Positions 56,124-63,999 of a stretch of DNA of 64,000 nt are shown here, one piece after another (within the stretch, counting starts at the first letter, position 1; each line of letters opens with the position of its first letter). Position numbers and translations under genes: made by a program. This DNA comes from an uncultured bacterium (GTDB lineage: Bacteria > Bacillota_I > Bacilli_A > RFN20 > CAG-826): contig CASDWE010000003.1 in the NCBI GenBank assembly GCA_949284685.1, positions 62,001 to 126,000 of the forward strand. Direction: 5' to 3'. Below the pieces are notes generated by a model. That model searched no databases. It saw nothing but the letters and a program-made list of their open reading frames with translations, and was not told where the DNA came from.

Positions 56124-57011
56124 TTAAAAATTTCTAATGATGTCGGTTATTTTATTAATTAAATCTTTGCAATTTGCTGAGATTTCAACATTTTGCTCTA
56201 AATTATTGTTTAACATTCCATTAACGATATTATCAAGTGCTAAAAATAAAATTGTCGGATTATCATTTAGTTTAAAAGGATAGCAATAAAGTGCATAAAG
56301 ACTTAAAACAGACTCAAAAGTTGAATAATAAGTAGGATCTTTGACAATTTTTGCTTGTTCGATACAGTATTTAAAAGTTGGGTCGTTAAAAATACCTAAA
56401 ATCGTATTTGGAATAATTTTTATAATTTCACCATGGTAGTTAAATTTGACTTCTTTATCAAAACCGCTGTCTTGCAAAGCAATCAAAGCAAGCGTGCGAG
56501 TTGATTCTTTGCTATTATTAAGCATAATACTTTCTAGTTCCGGCAAGAATAATTCAATTTTGTAGTTTTTAAGCGATGAAATGCCTTTTTTAATAATCTC
56601 ATCATTTTCGCTTTTTAACATCTTTTGGATTGATTCAACATTATTTTGCAAATTAGAAACATTATTAAGCAACTTAATTATTTCTTTTTTATATTTTTGC
56701 ATTTTTTCTTCTACGATTTGACTTTCGTATGGCATTTCTTCAAACTCTTTTAAATAATCCAATGCAAAATCATATTTTTTAAAATAAAAACATAAATTCA
56801 TGGTGATATCGATGAATTTTGGTAAATCTTGTATTAATTTTGCCTTATTAGTATTTAGAAGAGTAATCGATGTTTCAAAATTATCTAAAAAAGCATAACT
56901 AAGTATTTTTAAATACAATAAATCACTATCACTTTCATCTTTGACATTATCTATAACTTCTTGATAGTTACAAGAATTGAATAATCTTTGTATTTCCGTT
57001 TTAGTTAACAT
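56124..57011 (-). CDS. TPR/HEAT-like helical-repeat protein (YsoA position)
   Basis: A 295-residue, nearly all-helical protein. The first half (YQEVIDNVKDESDSDLLYLKILSYAFL, KKYDFALDYLKEFEEMP) looks like TPR repeats; the middle (KNYKIELFLPELESIML, STRTLALIALQDSG) looks like HEAT repeats. It lies just upstream of tig, where B. subtilis has the TPR gene ysoA, so it is probably the same gene. Function unknown. It starts 12 nt after tetR and lacks a ribosome site. Confidence 0.65.
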   Translation of the reverse strand: MLTKTEIQRLFNSCNYQEVIDNVKDESDSDLLYLKILSYAFLDNFETSITLLNTNKAKLIQDLPKFIDITMNLCFYFKKYDFALDYLKEFEEMPYESQIVEEKMQKYKKEIIKLLNNVSNLQNNVESIQKMLKSENDEIIKKGISSLKNYKIELFLPELESIMLNNSKESTRTLALIALQDSGFDKEVKFNYHGEIIKIIPNTILGIFNDPTFKYCIEQAKIVKDPTYYSTFESVLSLYALYCYPFKLNDNPTILFLALDNIVNGMLNNNLEQNVEISANCKDLINKITDIIRNF

Positions 57012-57012
57012 A

Positions 57013-57028
57013 TTAGTAGATTTTTAGT
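57013..57028 (-). repeat. Two phased array boxes between tetR and the TPR gene
   Basis: TTAGT at 57013 and 57024, 11 bp apart, the second containing the tetR stop codon. A degenerate CTAGC lies 11 bp further at 57035. Confidence 0.5.
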
Positions 57029-57566
57029 TGTTATCTAGCATTACATCTAATCTTAAAAATTTTAAAAATGCTTTAATTATATCTAGTTCAGAAGTTTTAA
57101 AGTTTTCATTAATCCACTTTTTAAACGCTCCAACACAACCAAATATAATAAAAGTAATTACATAATCTTTTTCTTGCGGATTTGTCAATTGTTTAACCAA
57201 AATTGATTCGCCCACTAAATCATAAAAACGTTTGAAAATTAAGTTTGTAAAATGTTCACTTGCTACATTAAATAAAGCCTTAAATAATTTAACATTGTTT
57301 TTAATATAAGAACAAATTCCATCAATTAAGGATAGATATTCATATTCATATTCATTAGCGATTGAACTAATTAATGTTAAGGCATCATCTTCTATTTCTT
57401 TAATTACTGCATCTATTGAAGGATAATGTAAATAAAATGTTGAACGATTTATATCAATCGCTTCACACAACTGACTTATAACTAATCTTTTAGAACCATT
57501 CGCAGAATAAGTATCAATAACATATTGTTTTATCGCGGCTTTTGTCTTTTTTATACGACGATCCAT
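57024..57566 (-). CDS. TetR/AcrR-family regulator
   Basis: A 180-residue regulator. The N-terminal helix-turn-helix reads ISQLCEAIDINRSTFYLHYPSIDAV (about 30-55), the TetR hallmark; the C-terminal ligand domain is helical. I choose the ATG at 57566, with AAAAGGAG upstream; a TTG at 57587 would use that same site as coding sequence. It diverges from two epimerase genes and probably controls them through the palindrome between -35 and -10. Confidence 0.88.
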   Translation of the reverse strand: MDRRIKKTKAAIKQYVIDTYSANGSKRLVISQLCEAIDINRSTFYLHYPSIDAVIKEIEDDALTLISSIANEYEYEYLSLIDGICSYIKNNVKLFKALFNVASEHFTNLIFKRFYDLVGESILVKQLTNPQEKDYVITFIIFGCVGAFKKWINENFKTSELDIIKAFLKFLRLDVMLDNN

Positions 57567-57628
57567 TCTTTTTTGTCTCCTTTTCAACGTTTTGCTAATA
57601 CTGTCTTATTATCAATAAAATTAAAGTT

Positions 57629-57657
57629 TTGTTTCTTAATTTATACATAAATTATAT
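57629..57657 (+). promoter_or_regulatory. Promoter and candidate TetR operator
   Basis: -35 TTGTTT (57629-57634), 17-bp spacer, -10 TTATAT (57652-57657). The spacer is filled by an 18-bp palindrome TAATTTATACATAAATTA (57637-57654), a good place for a repressor. Confidence 0.55.
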
Positions 57658-57696
57658 TAAATTAAAAATATAAAACAATAAAAAGGAGGAAACAAG

Positions 57697-58746
57697 ATGC
57701 AAGAAAAATTAAAAATACTAGTCACTGGTGCCACTGGCCACGTTGGAAATAATCTAGTTAAAAAATTAAATTCAATAGGATTGACACCATATTGCTTGGT
57801 TTTGGAAAACGATAATTGTTTTTCTATTAGAAACGATTCATATAACAAAATCATAGGAAACATAATAGATCGAGAGCAAATGTTTTCCATCATTAAAGAA
57901 ATGGATATTGTCATTCATTTAGCCAGTCAAATTTCTATAAAAGCAAATGATGATTATTTAAAATTATATTCTGTTAATGTATCTGGCACTATTAATATAG
58001 CGGACGCTTGTTTAAATTATGATAAAAAACTAATTTATGCTAGTTCAGTTCACACAATTCCAATTACAATCAATAACAAGCCAATGAGCGAACCAACTTC
58101 ATTTAACATTGATACAAGTCATGGCAATTATGAAAAAACAAAATCGATTGCGACAGATTATGTATACAATTTGTCACATAATAAAGGTTTAAAAGCGACG
58201 ATTATTTATCCAAGCGGTATAATTGGTGAAAACGATTATTTTATTAGCGAATTGTCTACATTATTTATCGACATAGCAAATAAAAAATTACCAGGATATG
58301 TCAAAGGTGGATATGCTTTTGTCGATGTAAAAGATGTTGTTGATATGATTGTTGAAATAATAAATAGAAACAAATATAACACTGAATACATTATTTCGGG
58401 TGAATATTTATCAATAAAAGATGTAATAGAAACTATTAACAAATGCTACCAAAGAGACAAACTTCCTATATTATTTAGCACTTGGTTTGTCAAATGTATG
58501 ATTCCATTTCTTTCACTGCAGGCAAAAATAAAAAATAAAAAACCTCTTTTCACTTTTTATTCATTAAAAACAATATTGTCTAATTCTAATTTTGATATTT
58601 CTAAAGCTAAAAAAGAATTAAATTACGAGCCACGAGACGTCAAATTAAGCATTGTTAATGCATTAAATTGGCTTTTAAAAAACAAAGATTTTAAATTTAA
58701 TAAAAAAAGTAAATCCACTTTTAAAAATATTACTGCTACAATGTAA
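57697..58746 (+). CDS. NAD-dependent epimerase/dehydratase family protein 1
   Basis: Extended short-chain dehydrogenase, 349 residues. Cofactor motif VTGATGHVGNNLVKKL (residues 7-22), then VIHLASQ and YASSVHT; catalytic Y-x3-K is YEKTKS near 146. The C-terminal part resembles dihydroflavonol-reductase or nucleoside-diphosphate-sugar epimerase relatives. The substrate is unknown. AAGGAGGAAACAAG fixes the start. It is followed 2 nt later by a paralogue and diverges from a TetR regulator. Confidence 0.85.
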   Translation: MQEKLKILVTGATGHVGNNLVKKLNSIGLTPYCLVLENDNCFSIRNDSYNKIIGNIIDREQMFSIIKEMDIVIHLASQISIKANDDYLKLYSVNVSGTINIADACLNYDKKLIYASSVHTIPITINNKPMSEPTSFNIDTSHGNYEKTKSIATDYVYNLSHNKGLKATIIYPSGIIGENDYFISELSTLFIDIANKKLPGYVKGGYAFVDVKDVVDMIVEIINRNKYNTEYIISGEYLSIKDVIETINKCYQRDKLPILFSTWFVKCMIPFLSLQAKIKNKKPLFTFYSLKTILSNSNFDISKAKKELNYEPRDVKLSIVNALNWLLKNKDFKFNKKSKSTFKNITATM

Positions 58747-58748
58747 GT

Positions 58749-59753
58749 ATGAAACAAAATATATTTATAACTGGCGCTAGCGGTCATATTGGAAACGTTA
58801 TTATTAAAGAGCTATCTAATAATTATAAAGATGAAGTTTCAATAACTTGTTTATTATTAGAAAACGACAACGCTAATTATTTAAAAGATTTTGATTTGGA
58901 TATTATAAGAGGAAATATTTGTGACCGCGAGTTAATGTTTAAATTAATTAAAAAAAACGATATTGTCATCCATTTAGCAGGTATTATTTCCACATCAAAT
59001 AAAAACAAGGATTTGATGTACAATGTAAACTATTTAGGAAGCAAAAATATAGCGGATGCATGTTTTAAAAATAAAGCTAGACTAATATATGTTTCTTCAG
59101 TTCATGTTTTAAATTGCGAAAACGCTACAATTGACGAAAATGCTTCTTTAAATGTTTCTTCGCATCGTGGCGAATATGAAAAAACAAAAGCACTAGCAAC
59201 TTCCTATATAAAAGACTTATTTGATAATGGATTAGATGGATTAATATTTTATCCAAGTGCAATAATTGGACCGTTTGATTATTTATTAGGCGAAACATCA
59301 AGATCAATTATCAACATATATAACGGAAAATATCCTTTTTATCTCAATGGGGGCTATTCATTTGTCGATGTTAGAGATGTTTCTAAAATGATTGTAAAAG
59401 GTGCTTTAAGTAAAAATTTAAGTCGTCAATCTTACATTATTAGCAATGGCTATATTAGTGTAAAAGATTTAATTTTATATACGTCAAGTCTTTCTAAAAA
59501 ACCAAAAAAACATTTAATTTATGTTCCGTTATTTTTGGTTTATATAGCCCTACCATTTATTTCACTTTTTGCCAAAATTTCAAAGAAAAAGGTAATATTT
59601 AGTAAAAATATGGTAAAAACTATAACTAGTAATGGAAGTTTTAATATTTCAAAAATCAAAAAAGATTTAGATTACACACCAACAGATTTACACACCACTA
59701 TTAAAGATACGGTTGAATTTTTAAAAGAATATCAAAATTTAGATAAACAATAA
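58749..59753 (+). CDS. NAD-dependent epimerase/dehydratase family protein 2 (tandem paralogue)
   Basis: A 334-residue paralogue of the gene before it, similar through its whole length. ITGASGHIGNVIIKEL at the N-terminus, IVIHLAG, YVSSVHVL and the catalytic YEKTKA near 142. The shared wording (for example SHRGEYEKTK versus SHGNYEKTK, GGYSFVDVRDV versus GGYAFVDVKDV) shows tandem duplication, now well diverged. Both should lie in one TetR-controlled operon. The reaction is unknown. Confidence 0.85.
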   Translation: MKQNIFITGASGHIGNVIIKELSNNYKDEVSITCLLLENDNANYLKDFDLDIIRGNICDRELMFKLIKKNDIVIHLAGIISTSNKNKDLMYNVNYLGSKNIADACFKNKARLIYVSSVHVLNCENATIDENASLNVSSHRGEYEKTKALATSYIKDLFDNGLDGLIFYPSAIIGPFDYLLGETSRSIINIYNGKYPFYLNGGYSFVDVRDVSKMIVKGALSKNLSRQSYIISNGYISVKDLILYTSSLSKKPKKHLIYVPLFLVYIALPFISLFAKISKKKVIFSKNMVKTITSNGSFNISKIKKDLDYTPTDLHTTIKDTVEFLKEYQNLDKQ

Positions 59754-59755
59754 AA

Positions 59756-60472
59756 TTATCTAATCAAATCGCTTGGTACAATCATGCCAAGCAATTTTTG
59801 TGTTTGTTTTCCGTGTTCGCTAACAAAAACGCAAACAAGCTTTTTTCTATCGCGATTGTATTTATCAAAAACATCTAAAATATCGTCCAAATCATAATCT
59901 CTTGGTATAAATTCATATTTTTCAGAGATGTGTTTATTTAAAGGTATAAATTCAATAAAATCTTTTATTTTTAAGTTTTTAGTTTGGTTCGTTTTATTTT
60001 TTGCCATGTATAAAAATAAAACATTTGGTGAAAAAACGCCTATTAGATAACCATCTTTTAAAATAGGAATTTGGGTAAATCCTTTTTTAATCATTGTATC
60101 TAAAACATTTTCAATTAGTTCTTCTTCCTCTACATAATATAAATTACTAATTTTTGTCATTATATCATTTGCGGTAATTGGATTTTTTAACTCCTCTATT
60201 TCTTTTTTTAAAAAACCAATAGTTTCGTCTGATATAATAAGCAAATCTTTAGAATTCATATCAAATTCATGAACTAGATTGTTTCTTAATATCCTGATCA
60301 TATTTATTTGACGTGCTTTTTCAAAATTTTCCTTATTCGATGATGATTCTAATTTGTCTATATATCTTTGTATCATTGAAAAAGAACGCGAAAACTCTTT
60401 AAATTTATCTCTTAATAAGTCATCAAAAATATTATAAAGTCTAATAAATTCTTCAACATTATCTTTGTTCAT
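59756..60472 (-). CDS. CBS-domain protein with N-terminal HEPN-like helical domain
   Basis: A 238-residue protein. Residues about 95-235 contain two CBS motifs (ITANDIMTKISNLYYVEEEELIENVLDTMIKKGFTQIPI), usually an adenosyl-ligand sensor. Residues 1-90 are helical, with R63-N-N-L-V-H68 in ILRNNLVHE, matching the Rx4H motif of HEPN domains, some of which are RNases. The HEPN call rests on pattern only. TATAAT 6 nt upstream and no ribosome site suggest a leaderless message. Confidence 0.68.
   Translation of the reverse strand: MNKDNVEEFIRLYNIFDDLLRDKFKEFSRSFSMIQRYIDKLESSSNKENFEKARQINMIRILRNNLVHEFDMNSKDLLIISDETIGFLKKEIEELKNPITANDIMTKISNLYYVEEEELIENVLDTMIKKGFTQIPILKDGYLIGVFSPNVLFLYMAKNKTNQTKNLKIKDFIEFIPLNKHISEKYEFIPRDYDLDDILDVFDKYNRDRKKLVCVFVSEHGKQTQKLLGMIVPSDLIR
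59771..59799 (+). terminator. Candidate terminator inside the CBS gene 3' end
   Basis: GCTTGG, 10-nt loop, CCAAGC (59787-59792), then AATTTTT. On the + strand it would end the epimerase operon while coding on the other strand for the CBS protein. Confidence 0.45.
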
Positions 60473-60478
60473 ATAAAC

Positions 60479-60484
60479 ATTATA
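60479..60484 (-). promoter_or_regulatory. -10 for the CBS gene (leaderless)
   Basis: The minus strand reads TATAAT, GTTTAT, ATG. The corresponding -35 region falls in the degV terminator. Confidence 0.45.
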
Positions 60485-60486
60485 TA

Positions 60487-60508
60487 ATAAAAACGCCCGA
60501 AGGCGTTT
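60487..60508 (-). terminator. Intrinsic terminator after degV
   Basis: On the minus strand AAACGCC, TTCG tetraloop, GGCGTTT, then TTATTA. Confidence 0.82.
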
Positions 60509-60516
60509 ATATTTTT

Positions 60517-61401
60517 TTATTGAGGATTTCTCGAATCACAAAGTGCAAATAATGCAACTGTCCCTGGACCTGAATGTGCACCGATAGTTTGATCGATATA
60601 ATTAATGATAATTCTTTTAAATTTAACTTTTTTCTCTAACAAACTTATTAAATAATTAACATCGTCAATACAATCACAATGTCCGATAGCAATTACTTGA
60701 TTTTTTAAATCAACACCATGTTTTAAAAATTTTTCAGCCATAACTTGAAGCGATTTTTTTCTGCCTAATACTTTTGTAAATGGAATTAATTTACCTTCGT
60801 CGTTAACATGCAATACTGGTTTTATTCTTAATGCGTTACCTAAGAAATAACTAGCTTTGCTAACTCGACCTCCTCGATATAAATAAACCAAGTCTTCAAC
60901 GGTAAAATAATGCGCTAATTTTAATTTATTTTCTTCTAACCATTTTCTATTATCTTCTAAACTCATTCCGTTTTCCTTATTAACAGCAGCATGATAAACA
61001 AGCAAGCCTTGCCCTAATGACGCTGCTAAGGTATCAATGACTTCAATTTTGCGTTGTGGATATTTTTTTAAAAGAATATCTCTTGCAACTAAAGCGGAAT
61101 TATAAGTAGTTGATAATGCACTTGAAAATGCTAAATATAAAACATCAATCCCTTTTTTTAATAATTCTTCAAAATAATTTAAAAAACTTGTTTCGTTAAT
61201 TGCACTAGTTTTTATTACTGCGCCATTACGCATGCGATCATAAAAACCTTTATAATCTTGATCATGTTCTGGATCAAAACCAATATGTTCATCTCCATTT
61301 TCATCAATCCAGTACATTGAAATAATTCCTATATCGAATTTTTTGACTTCATCAGCGGGTAAATTAGAACATGAATCGCTTACAATTTTATAATTTTCCA
61401 T
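60517..61401 (-). CDS. DegV-family fatty-acid-binding protein
   Basis: DegV family, 294 residues. The family start YKIVSDSCSNLP, the loop GAVIKTSAINETSF near 65, the central SSALSTTYNSA near 95 and the C-terminal GAHSGPGTVALF are seen. Family members bind fatty acids, and some (FakB) deliver them to the kinase FakA. ATG at 61401 is chosen because AAGGAAA precedes it. A 20-bp palindrome lies at the expected transcript start. Confidence 0.9.
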   Translation of the reverse strand: MENYKIVSDSCSNLPADEVKKFDIGIISMYWIDENGDEHIGFDPEHDQDYKGFYDRMRNGAVIKTSAINETSFLNYFEELLKKGIDVLYLAFSSALSTTYNSALVARDILLKKYPQRKIEVIDTLAASLGQGLLVYHAAVNKENGMSLEDNRKWLEENKLKLAHYFTVEDLVYLYRGGRVSKASYFLGNALRIKPVLHVNDEGKLIPFTKVLGRKKSLQVMAEKFLKHGVDLKNQVIAIGHCDCIDDVNYLISLLEKKVKFKRIIINYIDQTIGAHSGPGTVALFALCDSRNPQ

Positions 61402-61430
61402 ATTTATATTTCCTTTCATAAAAAATATTT

Positions 61431-61485
61431 AATATCCTTTAAAGGATATTCGTTAATATATTAATTTGTTTTATTTGAATTTCAA
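61431..61485 (-). promoter_or_regulatory. degV promoter with 20-bp palindrome
   Basis: On the minus strand TTGAAA (61485-61480), 16-bp spacer, TAATAT (61463-61458). Right after, at 61450-61431, comes a perfect palindrome AATATCCTTTAAAGGATATT, placed at the predicted transcript start: an operator or a 5' hairpin. Confidence 0.55.
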
Positions 61486-61505
61486 TATATTGTTTGAACA
61501 CAAAA

Positions 61506-61532
61506 AGTAGAGATTAAAATATTTACTCTACT
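61506..61532. repeat. Inverted repeat in the degV-clc spacer
   Basis: AGTAGAG (61506-61512) and CTCTACT (61526-61532) flank a 13-bp AT spacer; a further partial copy AGTAGA follows at 61536. Possibly a second operator. Confidence 0.4.
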
Positions 61533-61604
61533 GATAGTAGAATTTTAAAAATTATTTAGTGTATTTCGGATATTTTTTATGCTTTATTTAAATTTTTTTT
61601 CGTT

Positions 61605-61610
61605 TATAAT
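61605..61610 (+). promoter_or_regulatory. -10 for clc (leaderless)
   Basis: TATAAT, GGCTTT, ATG. Expected +1 is the A of the start codon at 61617. Confidence 0.55.
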
Positions 61611-61616
61611 GGCTTT

Positions 61617-62897
61617 ATGAAATTTTTTTTAAAAAATTTTTTACTAGAATTTATTAAACTAACAATTATTTCTGTTGTTATAAGTGTTGTTATTGCTTTA
61701 TATAGATACACTAGTCATTATATTATTTCTTTAAGCCAATCATTATTTTTAAGTAATGACATCTATACGAAAACATTTGCTGTTATTTTAGCAGTATTTT
61801 TAGTTTTTATTTCTTTTTCAATTATACGATTTGAAGGAACTGTTCAAAGCGGCGGACTATCCCAATTAAAATTGATGCTTACTAACAAAAACATAAAATT
61901 TAGATACTATTTTGCTATACCATTAATGTTTATAAACTCGCTGATATCTTTTTTTATTGGGGCACCTGTTGGAAGTGAAGCTCCATCAGTTTTTATGGGT
62001 GGAAGTATTTCATATGGTGTTGATGAAATTTTTTATAATAAAAAAAGCAAAAACGATGATGATTATTTAGGAATGGCACTAGGTTTTTCAATGGCGTTTA
62101 ACGCTCCATTTGCAGGTCTTTTATATGGATTAGAAGAATGTCTTCACAATATTAAAATTAAAAATATAATGAAGATGATTTATTTATTGAGTATTAGTTA
62201 CTTAATAAGTATGGTTATATGTCCTGATCCTGTTTTTTCTTTTGAAATTGCTTTTGAATTTGATTTTAGCAAAATTTATATTTTTATTTTCCTTATAATT
62301 TTAAATTTTTTAATTTCTGCTTTGATATTATTTTTAGTTCCGACCATCAAAAAGATTTTGAATAAGTATTATTTAAATAAGTTTGTTCAATATCGTTTCT
62401 TCTTATTGGCTGGGATTTCAATAATTTTATCATTGTTTTTTCCTATCCTTGCAGGAAATGGCACTCAATTAATTAATTATGTTTTTGCAAATCCTATGAT
62501 TTCATTGATTATAATATTTTTAATAGTTAGAGTTGTCTTATTTATAATAAGTGCCAATTCGATGATGACTGGCGGATTGGTTTTGCCAGCATTAGCCATC
62601 GGAGCGTTAAATGGTTATTTAGGATATTATATAGCTAATATTTGTTTTGATTTGAATTCTACTTATATAACATTATTTATTCTTATTGGAATGGTAAGTA
62701 TGTTTTCTTGTCTAAATGAAGCTCCTTTAACTGGTATTATTTTAGCGTTGTCTTTTTCTAATTTTTCAAATTGGACTACTGTTTTAGTAGTTTCTTCGTT
62801 TGTAATTTTTGTTTGTTTTATATTTATTAAATTATGTCGATTGGATGATATTACTGATTCTCGATTTAAATTATTAAAAACATCAAGAAAAGAATAG
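61617..62897 (+). CDS. CLC-family chloride channel/transporter
   Basis: A 426-residue membrane protein with many helices. The gating-glutamate motif GSEAP (in GAPVGSEAPSVFMGG, about 119-133) keeps the glutamate of the usual GREGP. NAPFAGLLYGLEE near 160 and a glycine-rich GGLVLPALAIGA near 322 fit CLC. No C-terminal CBS domain. Leaderless start. It is divergent from degV and convergent with the AlkD-like gene. Substrate ion (chloride or fluoride) is not certain. Confidence 0.85.
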   Translation: MKFFLKNFLLEFIKLTIISVVISVVIALYRYTSHYIISLSQSLFLSNDIYTKTFAVILAVFLVFISFSIIRFEGTVQSGGLSQLKLMLTNKNIKFRYYFAIPLMFINSLISFFIGAPVGSEAPSVFMGGSISYGVDEIFYNKKSKNDDDYLGMALGFSMAFNAPFAGLLYGLEECLHNIKIKNIMKMIYLLSISYLISMVICPDPVFSFEIAFEFDFSKIYIFIFLIILNFLISALILFLVPTIKKILNKYYLNKFVQYRFFLLAGISIILSLFFPILAGNGTQLINYVFANPMISLIIIFLIVRVVLFIISANSMMTGGLVLPALAIGALNGYLGYYIANICFDLNSTYITLFILIGMVSMFSCLNEAPLTGIILALSFSNFSNWTTVLVVSSFVIFVCFIFIKLCRLDDITDSRFKLLKTSRKE

Positions 62898-63587
62898 CTA
62901 TATGCTTAGTATATTACATATTTCTCTTTTTTGTTCTTTTGTCAAAAGATAAGAATCAAGGCATTTTCTTTTAACCATCTTTTTTATATCATCATCGCAT
63001 ATTTTGTTTGATTTAAAATAATTGTAAGTGACAACATATCTTTTAGAAAACGCGGTAACAATAAACCAGCTTATTGACATTTTTAAATAATATTCAGTTG
63101 TTTTAATAGAATTAATCTTTCTTAAATATTTATCTAAACCATCTGTGTTAATATAATAAACCATCACCATATTAATCATAAATCTTACGATATATGGATT
63201 TTTATTATTTAAATTTTCATCAATATAATGAAAAAAATCATCTAGATGATTTTCGATAATATTATTTTTAAATCCATCAGTTAAAGCCCAATTATTTAAA
63301 TATGGTAATAAATCTTTTAGATATTTAAGCAACAAATTATAATTGTTAAAATTTTCTAATATCATCCTATGTAGAAAAAATTCTTCTAAATATTTGTGAT
63401 ATGGACTATTTATAAAATCTGAAAAAAGATTATTTTTGTATAAATATTTAGCAAATTGTCGTAATTTAGGTATTCTTACTCCTAATATTTCATATGCGCA
63501 ATTAGGAATCAATTTTGTTATAAAAGTACGATATTTTGGATCTTTATTTTTATTTAAGAATAATTCAATATCACAAATTTTGTTCAT
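62898..63587 (-). CDS. DNA alkylation repair-like protein (AlkD family)
   Basis: HEAT-repeat protein of 229 residues. The family start SKLIP-type is seen as RTFITKLIPNCAYEILGVRIPKLRQFAKYL, and the catalytic-region NNWALTDGFKNN near 100-112. AlkD proteins excise bulky alkylated bases. Start ATG at 63587 is preferred to the TTG at 63593; it overlaps the end of the upstream lipoprotein gene by 17 nt. Confidence 0.8.
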   Translation of the reverse strand: MNKICDIELFLNKNKDPKYRTFITKLIPNCAYEILGVRIPKLRQFAKYLYKNNLFSDFINSPYHKYLEEFFLHRMILENFNNYNLLLKYLKDLLPYLNNWALTDGFKNNIIENHLDDFFHYIDENLNNKNPYIVRFMINMVMVYYINTDGLDKYLRKINSIKTTEYYLKMSISWFIVTAFSKRYVVTYNYFKSNKICDDDIKKMVKRKCLDSYLLTKEQKREICNILSI

Positions 63588-63999
63588 ATTCAATTAAAGG
63601 TCTTAAAAGCGAAGCATCATCATATTGGACAACCATTTTGCCATGCTGCTCGATATTAACCCACAAACTTCCGCCGCCAACTACTAATGCATAAAGCCAT
63701 AAAACTATATTCCAATTATTTTCATCCGCATATGTATATGCCACATTTTCATTTTCAAAAAAATAAAAATAAGCACTAGCGTCTTCGTTGTCACTAATAA
63801 TTAAATATTCATCATATTCATATGATTCATCACCTGAATAATCAAAATAATGCATTTCATATTCATCATTGTATAATTGATAAATTGATATAACTTCTTG
63901 GCAAGAATATTCTTTTTTTAAAGTATTGCTAACATTACAAGATGTAAGAGTTAAAGTAAATGGAAGTGTTAATGATATAATCTTATTTAAGGTTTTCAT
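63571..63999 (-). CDS. Hypothetical lipoprotein
   Basis: Not recognised. 142 residues with a lipoprotein signal ending in LTLTSC (cysteine at residue 21). The mature part is rich in Tyr, Asp, Glu and Asn and has one weakly hydrophobic stretch (about 100-115, LWLYALVVGGGSLW). The ATG is at 63999, so its promoter lies outside the window. TGA stop, overlapped by the AlkD-like gene. Confidence 0.65.
   Translation of the reverse strand: MKTLNKIISLTLPFTLTLTSCNVSNTLKKEYSCQEVISIYQLYNDEYEMHYFDYSGDESYEYDEYLIISDNEDASAYFYFFENENVAYTYADENNWNIVLWLYALVVGGGSLWVNIEQHGKMVVQYDDASLLRPLIEYEQNL

Noticed and set aside
12783-57028. ACTAA arrays as CRISPR or minisatellite
   Set aside because: Units are 11 bp with only two or three copies and no spacers of CRISPR length; no cas genes.
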